Position numbers and translations under genes: made by a program. A DNA stretch of 64,000 bases from Adenanthera pavonina (taxonomy: Eukaryota > Streptophyta > Magnoliopsida > Fabales > Fabaceae): assembly GCA_026686845.1 (NCBI GenBank), contig JAIVEN010000004.1, positions 9,890,827 to 9,954,826 of the forward strand. The letters run 5' to 3'. This document shows positions 39,705 to 52,369 of the stretch, in pieces (positions within the stretch are counted from its first letter, which is position 1; the number at the start of each line of letters is the position of its first letter). Under the pieces are notes generated by a model that saw nothing but the letters and a program-made list of their open reading frames with translations, was not told the origin of the DNA and searched no databases.

Positions 39705-42700
39705 ATGAACGAAAGAAGAAAGAGAAGCCAACCACAATCTAACAAAAACATATGGCTTGGTATGAATTCATATTCTTGAAGCAAAATAAATAGCTTTAAA
39801 TAGAAAGCATTTAATGTATAGGTCGACTTACTTTGTAAATTTTGGCAGATTCATTTATGTCAAGTATATCAGAAATTCATACATCCTGTCACTCTCTAAG
39901 GCATAAACAAGTAAAAGAACTACGACACACAGAGAATACTACAGATGTTAGTATGTACAACTATACTAATTGATATGGTATAATTAATCTACGTTTCTAT
40001 AAATATGGAGACGATTGTAATAATAAAAAATGCAAGACTTACTTTCAATAACTTTAATACCAATAGTACAATCATCAAACCTAAAACTAATCAAAGTATT
40101 AAAAAAACATCTCAATCAAGACCTAAAGTTGATGTAGGGAGTAAACACCATCAACCATTTAAGGACATTACAAACATCACAGCTGAAAACTCCTCTCATA
40201 CTCCTGGCCAATTATGTCATGGTATGCTAATAACTACTTATTATATATATCAATTTTATTCTTGTATTGAAAATTTATGTATTTCTATAATACAACTTCA
40301 ATGATATTAACATATTTTACTATCATATGTCTATATCTATGCGGTAAGAAATTGTAGTTCCTACAAAGCTGCAAAATTGAAAGCTAGACATAGTCAACTC
40401 AAAGGATGTAATGAAACACAATATTGTAATGATCATAGTAAGTCTTTCTATTGATACGCAATATTGTAATGACTACCTTAGTATGAACAATGCATATGAA
40501 ATACAGCCTTCTACTGATACTATTTTATCTTCTCATTTGTGTAAGTTTAATAATATTGTACTTACTAATTACACTTGCTTTATCAATCATTATTTTCTTG
40601 ACAAAACTTTTCCAATTTTGATAGCACACATTTCACCTCTTAATCAGCAAGTTGATGCTTCTACTTAAACACTCAAAGTAATAAATAGCAAGAGGTTTAG
40701 AAAACTTACTTCATGTGATTTTGAAGGAAATTATGTCAGCTAGTTATCAAACTCTATTGACAATACAATGTAAGATGTCACTAACACATGGCATAGTTTA
40801 GAGCAAACTTTTTCCTCTTCAGGTAAGTATTAATCTTCCTTAAAAATCTCTTACAATGATCAATGAAAGTTTATAAAACCAATCGCAAAATGTGTACTAC
40901 TTTACCTATTTTTATTCCTTCTTAGGTCAAAATGAAAGAGTTGATTATATGGTCTTAAATCTATTGGATTATCCTTTAGATGAAGGTATGTATAATAAGT
41001 CTTACATCAATTACTATATTTTTGTGCTTCTAATATTAAAAGGGTACTAAAACCAATATAATTAGTATTGATAGCATATACAAGCAGTAAGTGATGCATA
41101 TTCTTAGACAATAAATATATATTAAAGAGGCATTGAAACCAATATAATCAGTATTGGTAGGAAATATAAGTAGAACTGACTAATATATGAATATAAATAC
41201 ACGTATAAATAATAAATATATAAATATCCATAATAGAAATTCTCATACCACCCCAAGTGTGAATGTTACTACAGAGTAAATTGTTGAAGAGAGTCAGAAG
41301 AACCAACAAAGTGATAATAAGACTACTAATATGGATTTGGATAACATTTGTAAGGTTACTATCCAAAAAAAAAAGATATACTAATAATACAATAAACAAT
41401 CAAATTATTAGATTTAAATTAAATTCTTCTTCCCTCTAATAGAGTTTGTTTCTATTTTTCTCTCAAGATTATTTGGATTTGGGTGATGCCAACTACACCT
41501 GTCCTTTTTATGGTGCACTAATGTGGTATGAAGAACGTCTTAAGTCAAGCAATGATTATCGAGGGATTACCTTCTAACTTTGTTGTGCACAAGGAGAAGT
41601 TTAACTTCCTCTAACGCATAAGCCTCTACCATATCTTTACAATTTGTTCTTCAATGGAGATTCTGTAGAATCTAAGAATTTTCAAGCAAACATTAGATCT
41701 TACGATAACATGTTTTCATTTACTTCTACGGGAGGTCAAATTAACTATAGCATCAACTCTGGTCAAGGTCCATACACATTCATCCTATCAAGTGAAAATT
41801 ATCATAGAATTAAAAATCTGTTACCTATTAAGGGTAAAAAACCTATATACTCTCATTTGTACATATATGATACTAAGAATGAGATAACCAATAGGATATC
41901 TGCTGTCAGGTATAGAAATCACCACTTCATTTTTAATTTTAATTTTAATTTTACACTTATTTTTTTACTACCTTATTACAATAGCAATTAACATAATATG
42001 TTCATATTTTGTTTTTGTCTTTTTTATAGTAGGGCTAATAAATCAAATAATCTAAATGCAAGTATTACAATCACATCATGGAAGAGCTTAATGCTGTAAA
42101 CATTTATGTTCAACAATATTGCCTAGCATCAGAAATGGTTCACCATAATCAAGATCTAGATGTTCATATTTGTCTCCTATCAACAGAGAGAAAGATGGTC
42201 AAATTTATAACCTACCTTCATCTTCTGAAGTCACAGCATTAATAGTTGATGATTTTGACCATTCGTATAGTCTAAGAGATATTATCATTGAAAAGAGATC
42301 GGGAGAATTGAAAAGGATCAATAAGACACATAATTCTTATCTACTTTTGCAATATCCACACCTATTTCCTTATAGAGAGGATAAATATCGAGATGGCATT
42401 CCCCATAGAGAAAATATGACCAAAAGAAAGAGGAAGGATCATAAAGTAACTATTAGAGAATACCTTGCCTATAGATTAATGTCAAGGCCATTTGAGATAT
42501 TTGTCCTACTAATTGCAAGAAAATTTCTACTTCGATTCATTCTTGATGGATACATAATGAAGGAATCACATAGACTTCAATTTATCCAAAATAATCAAAA
42601 ACATCTTCGAGTTGGCTTGTACCAAGGACTTACTGAAATTGTTCTCAAAGGAGATATGATTGTATCATTTGTTGGTAAAAGCATCATTCTTCCTTCATCA

Positions 42701-45430
42701 TTCACAAGTAGTGCAAGATACTTGCTTCAAAATTACCAAGATGTCATGACTATTTATGTTACATCTTACATTTTAAAGCTTTTCCCATGAAAATTGCTTG
42801 GTTTTAATATATGAAAATAGTCTTAGAAAACTTGAACCAATTGAAACTTTAAAACTTCCTAAAACTGCTTCTCACAGCTTTTTGGCTCACTGTGTAGCAA
42901 TATTTTAAAAATCATAATTAAATATAGAAAAATAATTTCTTAGTGTTTTAAGTGTCTAAGAATCATGAACATCTTGAATTTTAAGGGAAAAATAAGAAAC
43001 TTGAAAATGAACGCACATATACATTTTATTAAGTAAATATTACTATTCATTTTCACATCTCTGTTTCTGTCCAAAAACTAAATCTTAATTTTTGAAATTT
43101 ATTTCTCTTGGTACATATCTTAGCATTATTGGAAAGCTCTATATGTCAACTTTCTAACCATATTTTTCTTATACATTTATTCTAATTGTACTGGCCAAAG
43201 CATCAAAATAAACCATCAAAGGTTAAATATGACTAGCACTAGAGTAGTCCTAGATAATCATGCATAACCTCCATTGTACAAATCCAAATACAACCAAACT
43301 AGTGTCATTTTGTTCCTGAGACATAGATCTATCATGCATATAAACCAAAAAATTTATGGATAAATGTTTAAATTTATACAATGCATCAAATTAGACAGTC
43401 AAAAACAAAGCAATTCTTGCCTTTTACATTACTTAGCCCTATCATTGGGAAAATGGGGTGAGATGGGGGACATCTTAGTAGAAACTTAGCTCAAGCATAT
43501 CACATCATCACATTAGCTTAAACATTGCAAAAACATTGTACAATTATCATGCTTTCATAATATATTTTTAGAAAACAATTAAAACACTATGTTGCAGTAA
43601 AAATTTTGGCAGCATAACGGCTTAATAAATGGGCATGCTAGGCTTATCCCTTGACATAAAAACAGCAAGACCAATCATAAAACATAGCCAAATATCATAG
43701 CAACACAGTTTAGAACATAAAGCACAATATATCAATGTAAAACCTTAGAGCAAGAGTTACTACCTCAAGGCTTTACTTCTTTTGCTTTAAATCTTGCTTT
43801 GAACTAGCTTAGGCTCGCCTCTTGAACTTGTCTAAAGCCTAAGAATATCATTAAACTTCACTAAATAACTCGCTTACTTAATGGGAACTTAGTATGCATT
43901 ATCATAAACTTCATCTCTTAGCTATCATGAAACACAAACCCTTCCTTTCTTTTATGCTTTGGCCAAAAACCTTTAGGGCCATCTAGGGGAAAGAAATGCT
44001 CAAAACTTTAAACCAAAACCTATCTAGATGGGAGAAAAAGAAAGCTAGAAGTGGTTGGGATAGAAACTTTACCTCAAGATCTTGTTTCCTTGCTCTTTCA
44101 TCCTCCCTCCTTTCTCCTTCTCTCCTCTCCCTCTCCCTATCTTCACTCCAATATAACCTCTCCCACACCCTCTTGGTGTTGTCAAATGAGCAAAGAAAAT
44201 AGGAGGGGAAGGGGTCTATTTATAGGAAAAGTGGATAAGTGTGAACCCTTGAATTGCTTATTGATCTAAGGGCCTAAGTTTTTTCTTTAATATTTTATGT
44301 TACTTTACCATTTTGCCCCAAGATATTTTTGGCTTTGCGAGAGGAAGAGGTAAGGGCATTTTTATCCAACTAAGTGGTGAAAAACTTTTACTTTTCACCC
44401 TTTTACTTTTTACTTTTACCCAATTCAGTAAATTTTTAAGTAGTTATCATTTCACTGGACCTTTTACTGTACTTAGTAAATAACCTTTACTAATCCCCTT
44501 TTTACTATGGTAAAAGTATACTAATCTATAACTCTTATGCGGTTCAGAACTTCTGCTGTGGGGTCCACTTGTCTGACTTTTTACTATTTATCTCCCCTGA
44601 TATTTTCTATTCATGTGGGACCTGCATTTTATTGGACTTGTACTTTTTCTTTTTGAGCCTACACATCCAATATCACTTATACTTTTAGCCTACACCGAAA
44701 TATTATAATATTATTTTCTCTCTCTTCATTGTAAAATAACCATTTTACCCTTACCTTTTGGTAAAATGATTACTTTGCCCCTTTAAGCCCTTTTTTGATA
44801 TTTTTATAATATTTTGAGCCTTAAACCTATTTAATTAAATATTCAGGCTTCCTCAATCATCACAAATTAATCCAGAACAATTTAATATTATTTATAATAT
44901 CATCTAGTCATAAGATACATATATAAAAAATGAGAATGTTACAATTTGCAAATGGGTAGGATTTCCAAATATATTTGTCACATTTACTTATAATCCTACA
45001 TGGCTTGAAATAAGGAGACATTGTGAATGAGATTTAGTCACTCCAATAGAAAGATCTGAGGCTATCTCTTGAGTGTTCAAGATGAAAGTTCAACAATTAC
45101 TTGCTATTGTGAGAAAATGAAAGATCTTTATTGCTGTCAAAGTAGGTAAAAATCTATGAAAAAAAAGTGGACATTTTCTTTTCAAGTTCATTACTTAATC
45201 CCAATAATTTAATGCTATCACCATATAAGACATACATTCATATTCTTCTGACTCCTCTTTTACTTTATATTGTGCAGTTGTTTTCACCATTGAGTTTCAA
45301 GAAAGAGGTCTCCAACATGCCAATATTTTGCTTTTTCTTCATGACCACAATAAAATCACAAGCCCTCAACAAGTAGACAAAGTTATATCAGCTCAGATTC
45401 CAGACAAGAGAAAACAATATGTTCTTTACA
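39705..45430 (+). pseudogene. Helitron Rep/helicase, N-terminal half, interrupted
   Basis: A short first exon 39705-39759 (MNERRKRSQPQSNKNIWLG, then GTATG) is followed by poorly conserved N-terminal pieces (40005-40304, QPFKDITNITAEN). At 41468-41917 the classic block is readable: YLDLGDANYTCPFYGALMWY, NIRSYDNMFSFTSTGGQI and QGPYTFILSSENYHRI. At 42170-42756 the Helitron_like_N domain begins (LLLQYPHLFPYRED, TIREYLAYRLMS, ARYLLQNYQDVMTI). After an LTR insertion it resumes at 44944 (CKWVGFPNIFVTFTYNPTWL) and runs through FTIEFQERGLQHANILLFLH and VISAQIPDK to about 45430. The HUH nickase motif shows as LQHANILLFL: the usual LPHAHIL has its second histidine changed to asparagine. Several stops are present (e.g. 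near 41576 and 41612). The helicase half is missing. Confidence 0.85.
42757..44943 (-). mobile_element. Solo LTR, probably Ty3/gypsy, inserted in the Helitron Rep gene
   Basis: 2187 bp with TG...CA ends: TGTTACATC at the left and AATGTTACA at the right. Read on the minus strand this is TGTAACATTCTC...GATGTAACA, a common form for plant gypsy LTRs. The flanking 5-mers ATTTA (42752-42756) and ATTTG (44944-44948) are a target duplication with one change. Removing the insert restores continuous Helitron peptide (MTI|CKWVGFP). The pyrimidine-rich block at 44090-44165 (purine-rich on the minus strand) fits a leader. No internal retrotransposon genes remain. Confidence 0.8.
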
Positions 45431-46170
45431 ATCTTATGCAATCATTCATTCGATGTAACCTATCATATAACCCGATTACATCCCTTTTGTCTCATGATAT
45501 ATAGATCAAGTATGAGGCATGGAAACGTCATCCTCATCTTATTCAGCCATCACTTTCTTGATCTCCAAGCAGGCTGACAGAATAAATGGAAACTCTTACA
45601 TTCGAACATGTCCATGCACTTCTCAGTCTCACTCATCGAGAGACCCAGATATATCTATCCATTAATTAGAGGGACAAATTCCATCTTAACCATTCATCTT
45701 CCTACACACGAGTTCCATTATGCCCGATCATAGCATTTATGATCTCCCGACTAAAGGTGACTTTTGACTATGCCAAAGTATAGTATTTCCCATGTAGGAA
45801 GCCGTGGTGATCTCAAGTTTGAGGGCTTAGTGACACAGTTATATATAAGATATGCTTATGACTTGATCCATGCAGCTATCTCATGATGGGTCGATCCAGC
45901 GCATATTCCTTAACAGGAGCTTATGATTATGATTTGTATCTTAATATATAATTATCAATTAAAATCATACTAGCCTTAATTCATTTTTATTCCCACAAAG
46001 ATGATTGACTAGGGACACTTATGATCAAAATAATTTATCCAAGGTTATAATTATAAAGATAAACATGCAAACAATATAATAATGTAATAAAAGGAAAAAC
46101 ACCTTCTTTTTTTCATAATGAAGTATAATATTTATAATCCAATAATTGGTCTAAAGCACAATTTCTAACA
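45431..46170. other. Non-coding DNA after the Helitron break
   Basis: The Helitron reading ends abruptly near 45430. The following sequence has no recognised frame; it is less AT-rich to about 45900 and is probably another inserted repeat. Confidence 0.45.
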
Positions 46171-46481
46171 GAAGGAGGACTCAGTTATTTGTGTTCATTT
46201 TGAAGTTTTTCCTTATCCTGGAGACAACGGACTTCTTTGTGTTCTAAAGGTGCTTTCACCGTCAAATTTTAATGCTATTCATATATCTATGATTTAATTC
46301 TTCAAAGATCTTTTTCTTGTAAGTTGTAGTAATCGCATTAAGTGGGATGGTGAAGGAGATTATGAACTTGAGTAATCCTATGTGTCAAATGGTCCATTTA
46401 CTTATTATATATGTAATCTTGCAGCAAAGCAATATATGCCTATTCATTTGCTGGTTGAAGAATTTGCAGAGAAATTTGTTA
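46171..46481 (+). pseudogene. F-box-associated-domain-like fragment, copy 1
   Basis: Conceptual frame EFFKDLFLVSCSNRI ... GPFTYYICNLAAKQYMPIHL resembles the part of plant F-box proteins around 'SCNGLLL...YYVCNPTTKQ...LP'. An in-frame TAA and missing context show it is a fragment. Duplicated at 46866-47149. The family call is tentative. Confidence 0.45.
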
Positions 46482-46865
46482 CATCTATGGGGGAACTCCA
46501 TAAATCTTGGGGGATATACAATACCAGTTACATCTTTGATTAAATCCAACATCAGTCATACAGATGAATATTATTGATTTAGTAACTACTGAATTAAAAT
46601 TGGGGCCTGTTCTATTACCTATTAGTTGAGAAATAGGTGCGGAAGCTCTAGCAATTCTTGGATGGAAGTAAAGGTCACAACATCATATTAGACCTCCGAA
46701 AGTGGGGAACAGTATAATGGTAACAGAATTCGCTATCAGAGATCAAGTTAATCCACCACTTGAAGAAACATTTTAGTTGTAAAACACAACACACAGGAAG
46801 CTAGTTGAATGTTTCAGCCAATAGATCGAGATCGCGCAACACTGCACAAATAGAATGCTAGTGTT

Positions 46866-47149
46866 GAAGGAGGACTCAATTATTTCTATTTGTTTTGAAG
46901 TTTTTCATGTTCTAAAGGTGCTTTCACCATCAGATTTTAATGCTATTCATATATCTATGATTCAATTCTTCAAAGATCTTTTTCTTGTAAGTTGTAGTAA
47001 TCGCATTAAGTGAGATGGTGAAGGAGATTATGAATTTGAGTGATCCTATGTGCCAGATGGTCCATTTACTTATTATATATGTAATCTTGCAACAAAGCAA
47101 TATGTGCCTATTCATTTGCTGGTTGAAGAATTTGTAGAGAAATTTGTTA
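46866..47149 (+). pseudogene. F-box-associated-domain-like fragment, copy 2
   Basis: Direct duplicate of 46171-46481, about 695 bases downstream, with ~90% matching bases by eye. It lacks a ~27-base block (CCTTATCCTGGAGACAACGG and neighbours) of copy 1. Peptide FTYYICNLATKQYVPIHLLV. Carries stops and is non-functional. Confidence 0.5.
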
Positions 47150-48101
47150 ATTATTTGCTGGTAGACTATTTTCCCAAAGAAAATCTATATTTTTTTGAAA
47201 AAACAACAGTAAAGCATTAATTTTTTTCCAGACTAAATATCTATAATTTTTTCAATGAATAAAATTTAAAAAGAATCAAATCTATTTGAGTTTTCTTAAT
47301 TCAGGGAAAAAGAGGCATTAAGATTGCATAGATAAATTACATAGCTATAGATAAATCCATGGTTTAAATAGGAAACTTACGCAGGCACAAAACTAGAGCA
47401 ACTAGATATTCAGTATGTGCTTTAGGGATAATGATACTAGCTTTAGAAGACTGTATAAGTTTTCTTATGGTTACACAATTTCATCATTGCACCTAAAAAT
47501 ATTTTTCATTTGCTTCTTTCGTTTGGTTATTAAAAAGAAAAATAATCATTATTCATCTCCCTTTTTAGAGATAAGCAATCTTACTTTTTGAAAACCACTA
47601 TTCCCATAGTTTCTTATGTCACACTAATAGTTGCAGGTTCATCATCTTTCTTTACTAGACCATCTCTTCATATTTCTTACTTTTCTTTTTTATATAAAAA
47701 AGAAAACATTGGTGAATCCGCCATTCTTACTCTATGTACCTTACACACTTTCTTATCATCCACTACTCTATCTCACCTAAAGTGCCCACAAAAATAGCCA
47801 AATCTCATAAGTTTCAACCATGGAAAACATCCCAATTGTGTCCCTCCATCTGCTGCAACTAACTCCCATGGTGAAGCAATTTGTGTAAGAGTTACAAAGG
47901 TTTTCTAGAATGATCAAAGGACTCCCCTACACATAAGAGAATCACTGGACATACTTCTATTAGACGAGAATGCAAGCTTTTCATTACTTCTTTCCTTGCT
48001 CATCTATTCTTCAAAGAAAATATAGAAAATATAAAAAAAAATAGAAAACAACAAGAGAAACTTGATGCATGTATAATCCGTTTGGTTTGTAGCTCTTTCT
48101 A
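47150..48101. other. No supported gene
   Basis: AT-rich. The open frame 47588-47797 has no recognised domain. Confidence 0.5.
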
Positions 48102-48745
48102 GGAGATTTAAAAAGGATCAATGAATTACATAAGGTATATACTCTTTTACAGTATCCTTTATTATTTCCATATGGGGATGGTGGATATGATTACAACATA
48201 AAATTGAATTATGAGGGAAGGAAAACAAAAGGAAAAAGAAAATTTGTTAGTATTCGTGAATACCTGGCTTTCCTATTAATGAAGGGAAGGACAAAAAACT
48301 CAATTCTGCTTCATTTAGGTAGGCTATTACAACAATTTGTCGTTGATTGTTATACAATGATAGAAGTTCAATGATTACAATTTATTAGAAATAATCAATT
48401 TTAGTTAAGAGCTAATATTTATAGAAGATTATCTAATTCCATCCTTTGAGGGGAAATAATTGCTGTCAATACTGGAAAGAGAATTATACTTCCATTTTTC
48501 TTTCAAGGGAGATGTACGTTACTTAATTCAAAATTATCAAGATGTAATGACTATTTGTAGGTGGACTGGTTATCTAGATATATTTATAACTCTTACTTAC
48601 AATCCTATATAGCCTGAAATACATAGAGAGAGTGAGAGTGCTCTAAGTATCTACAATCATCATCCGATCATCTAGATACTATTTCAAGGATCATTCACAT
48701 GAAGTTAAAAGAACTAATGAAAACTGTGAAACAAGGAAAAATATT
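48102..48745 (+). pseudogene. Second Helitron Rep fragment (plus-strand part)
   Basis: Readable as GDLKRINELHKVYTLLQYPL, then PYGDGGYDYN, KFVSIREYLAFLLMKGR, LQFIRNNQF, and later ISRIIHMKLKELMKTVKQGK. These follow the Helitron_like_N order and match the copy at 42170-42756, but sequence and indels differ, so it is a separate, diverged Helitron. In-frame stops and frameshifts are frequent. Confidence 0.75.
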
Positions 48746-49310
48746 TGGTCATCTCATCATGAACTAATTCAGAGGAAGATGATTCAAAATGAGAGTATAA
48801 ACTGGCAACAATTCTATCGCTTCCTTTTGGCATATGTTTAAAGAGATATTTAACTAATTTGGAGTGATTTATCTTTTCTGCATTCAAATGAGCATGAAAT
48901 TTCTTTGATAATAAAGGATTATATAGAACAACATACCTATTATCAAGCAGAATGCCTTTCTTTTCAATAGTTCTGCCACAATTTCTCCATCTATAAGTTA
49001 GATAGCATTCATCATCTTTTGTTGTGTGATCAACAAAATTCTTTGGGAAATGTTTAGTGCACTTATGGTTTTGCATACAAGGTGAAGCAGGGTTCACTGT
49101 TCCACAAGGTCCATGTATCATGAAGGTCTCCACAAGATCATATAAGATAGGATCCTCATTCTTGTCTGGTATTTCTGCAAAAATCAATCTATCTAATTGT
49201 TCTAGAGTATGTATCTTGCTTTCTTCATTTAAGAACAGTAAAATATGAGCATGGGGCAGTCCTCTCTTTTGAAATTCTACTGTATAAACTTCTGTTACAA
49301 GAAAATCAAA
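48714..49310 (-). pseudogene. Second Helitron Rep fragment (inverted part)
   Basis: An open minus-strand reading of about 195 codons: EVYTVEFQKRGLPHAHILLF with the HUH motif intact (HAH), then LIFAEIPDKNEDPILYDLVE, HGPCGTVNPASPCMQN, KHFPKNFVDHTT, YVVLYNPLLSKKFHAHLNAE and LVKYLFKHMPKG. These are the classic blocks just downstream of the plus-strand part's KMKLxxLMK..GKIFG segment. Its 3' end abuts and overlaps the end of the plus-strand piece near 48714-48745, as expected if this 0.57-kb segment was inverted in place. Helitron HUH proteins nick and join single-stranded DNA. It is open but truncated, so a functional protein is unlikely. Confidence 0.82.
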
Positions 49311-50464
49311 AGGAATCAGAATAATAAATAAATAAATAATCTAAATAGCAACATGAAAAATGCAATGAATAAAAACATACAAGCTATCAAGTTTTAGACA
49401 ATAAATTACCAACTCCTCACCAATTAACCAACAATGAAAATTTCACGAATCATTAATCGTAAAAGCTACACATCACATTCATTTACTCCATTCATTACCA
49501 TATTGAGTTCTCTTTAAATCAAAATCATACATTGTGAATTTTTTTTTGTAATCTTTTTTACTGCTACTTCCTATTTGATCAGTTCCACTTTTTTTAAAAG
49601 ATAAGGACGACTACTATTAATACCAAGCCTGTAAGTGGTTCATCTTACTTTCCCTTTTGCTTTTCCATAACTTTCTTATCCGAATGGCTGCCTCAGACCA
49701 ATCTTCCACCGATGAAGCCTTGGAGAACCTTCAAGGTTTGGACATATGTATCGTGATTTTTGCATTTGAAAGTTATTCATTATTCTTTAATCTTCTTTTG
49801 TCACATATGAGCATGACTATTTGAAAGATCAGCAATAAATAGCCTTTGTTAGTATACTCTTCCATTCGAATAATGATCGAAAACCACAAATCTCGCAACC
49901 TTTTAGTTCAAAAAAAATCAAACTAATCCAAAAATATACAATGATATAGTAAAATATTAAAACACATAAAAACAATAGAATATTTTTGTATTACTATATA
50001 TTTTATATGTGTCTTCGATGGATTTTAGTGGATAGGAACAAAGTGATAGTGGAAACTTCATTATACTTAAAGGGCTATATTGAGACGTCTCAATATATAG
50101 CATTATAAAATATATAAAATCTTCTATTTTGGATTTCTTAACAAATAAAGTTTAATGGCACTTTCATATTTTGGGATTGCTAAAATTTCTGAAAACTGTA
50201 AAACAAATTCATTCTATCTTTTATGTTTTTTAAACAAAATTCTCCTTCCACAAATCTAACTCTATATTTATAAAAATATATAAAAGCTCAATAAATTAGA
50301 CTTTTCTTTTTTTGTTAGGACAGGCTAAACTAAATTTGTTTAAGAAAACAAAAGTTGGTTTCTATTTTATCAAATAACTTAACAAGTTTCTTCATTAATA
50401 GGTCATTAACTATCAAATTTACAAAAATAACTTTCAAATGACATAAAAACAACCATAGCATTGT
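49311..50464. other. AT-rich DNA with a small palindrome
   Basis: No clear exon. It holds a perfect 22-bp palindrome at 50076-50097 centred on GACGTC. The segment around 50040-50070 (GATAGTGGAAACTTCA) resembles the LRR fragment at 50490, suggesting a local duplication. Confidence 0.5.
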
Positions 50465-52060
50465 GATCGTCTTTGTTGTAGAAGGTACACCAAGAGATAG
50501 TGGAAACTTGACTATGCTTCAAGTCTTAGACCTTGGCAACAATAACTTTAAAGGTATACTTTCAGCAAATCATAAGTGCAACATAATTTTGTTTTTCATA
50601 TGATATTTTATGCATATGCAACATAGCAGTGTTAGTGTTTTTTCTTCTATTACTGTTCTCTAGCACATTATAAGAGGCATTACAAATTTCAGAATGCTTT
50701 AGTTTTTATATCTAGATGACAAATTATATATAACTTTATTTCACAATGATATATTACCAACCATGTCAAATCTCAAACTATAATTTCCTAAAAGATATGC
50801 TTTAACTACACTTCGTGCTTCGAGATTGGTCAAAAATAGAAATTATTTATCTTATTTTCATTTAAACAAGTTTTTTACCAAATTGAATTGTATTTATAAA
50901 AAATTATAAAGGACTTGCACACATGATTTGTCCATTGTGCTATTAACATATATGCATAAAAAGGTAAAATATAGATAGATGAATTAGTGGCTCAACATTA
51001 AGCAAGTATTATTGGTGCATCTAATTAGTTAGACATTTATCTTTTTCATTATTTTTTTTATTAACATCAAATAACTTCTCTAAATTAATATTTTACATCC
51101 AGGTTTAATGAATATGGAAATAGGCAATCTTCATAAGCTTGAGGATTTAGACTTGTCATGGAACAAGTTAAGTGGAACTATACCATTGGAAATTTTTAAC
51201 AAACCAACTTTGAAGAATTTTGTTCTTGATAACAATTTTGTATAAGGTAGTCTTCCATCAAATGTTGGGAATCTCACTAGTTTGTTTAGACTATCTTTGA
51301 AAGAAAATTTTGTGACTGAATCAATTTCAAACATAAATCAGTAAACTACGTGCTCTTCAGCATTTGAATCTTCAAGGCAATGTGCTATATGGCCCAATCA
51401 TTAATGAGCTTTGCGAAATCCCAAGACTTGTCTATTTATATCTAAGTCAAATTAAGTTTTCAAGAGCAATACCATCTTTTTTAGGAAATTTTACCTTTTT
51501 ACGAGAACCTAGACTCTAATAAGTTCATTGCAGAGATACCCTCTTCATTTTGGAATTTAAAAGATATGTTGAAAGTAAACGTATCTTCCAATAGTTTAGT
51601 TGGAAATCTTTCATTCAAGATTGGGAACTTAAAAGTTCTTACATTATTGGATTTGTCAAGAAATCATATTTCAGGCAACATTCCAACAACTATGGGTGAC
51701 TTTCAAAATTTGCAAATTCTCACCTTAGCACATAACAATTTGCATGGAAATATTCTAGAATTATTTGGAAATCTACTAAGCTTAGTGAATTTGGACCTTT
51801 CCCAAAATAATTTATCTAGTGAGATCCCCAAATCTCTAGAAACACTTACTTATCTTAAGTATGTCAATATCTCCTACAGCAAACTACAAGGAGGGATTCC
51901 AAGTGGTGGGATTTTAAAAAATTTGACTGTAGAATCTCTTATAATGAATGAAGCTCTTTGTAGGGAGCCACAACTAAAAGTACTTCCTTGCAAAAAAGGG
52001 TGAAGAAAAAGGTCAACTGCAAAATTGCTTCTATTGAAATGCATATTACTAGTCTGTCAA
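50465..52060 (+). pseudogene. LRR receptor-like kinase ectodomain pseudogene (subfamily XII-like)
   Basis: Leucine-rich repeats read as SGNLTMLQVLDLGNNNFK (50490), MEIGNLHKLEDLDLSWNKLS (51110), then after stops KVLTLLDLSRNHISGNIP, LQILTLAHNNLHGNI and LVNLDLSQNNLSSEIPKSLE (51566-52003). It ends in the juxtamembrane-type sequence GGIPSGGILKNLTVESL...NEALC...LPCKKG, which in FLS2/EFR-like subfamily XII receptors precedes the membrane helix. Downstream, the LLLLKCIL segment fits a decayed membrane start. No kinase domain follows. Stops at about 51244 and others plus frame changes make it a pseudogene. Confidence 0.82.
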
Positions 52061-52369
52061 CAATTTTGGTTGTTTTAGGGATTTTCATAATGGCAAAAGA
52101 TTTTAGAGGCAATATCTAGCCTTTTATGTACTTTTTATTAATTAAAGTGGGCTAAACTTGGTGAGTGGTTATTTTCTTCTAGGCAAATAAGTAATAAAGT
52201 AAATTTGATGTTTTAGTTTTGCTAGATCTTCTGAGCAAGATTTGTTTGCCAGATGCTGTGGTTAGGTGTTGATCTGAATTGGACATCCTGCCTGTTCCAT
52301 CCAATTTAGGTAGCTTCTTGGAAAGAGGTTAATAGATGAGATTAGAATTATTTTGGTTATAGTTTAAAG

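Noticed and set aside
40411..40668. Open frame 40411-40668 as an independent gene
   Set aside because: It lies within the Helitron Rep N-terminal region and reads as poorly conserved, AT-rich peptide; no separate function can be supported.
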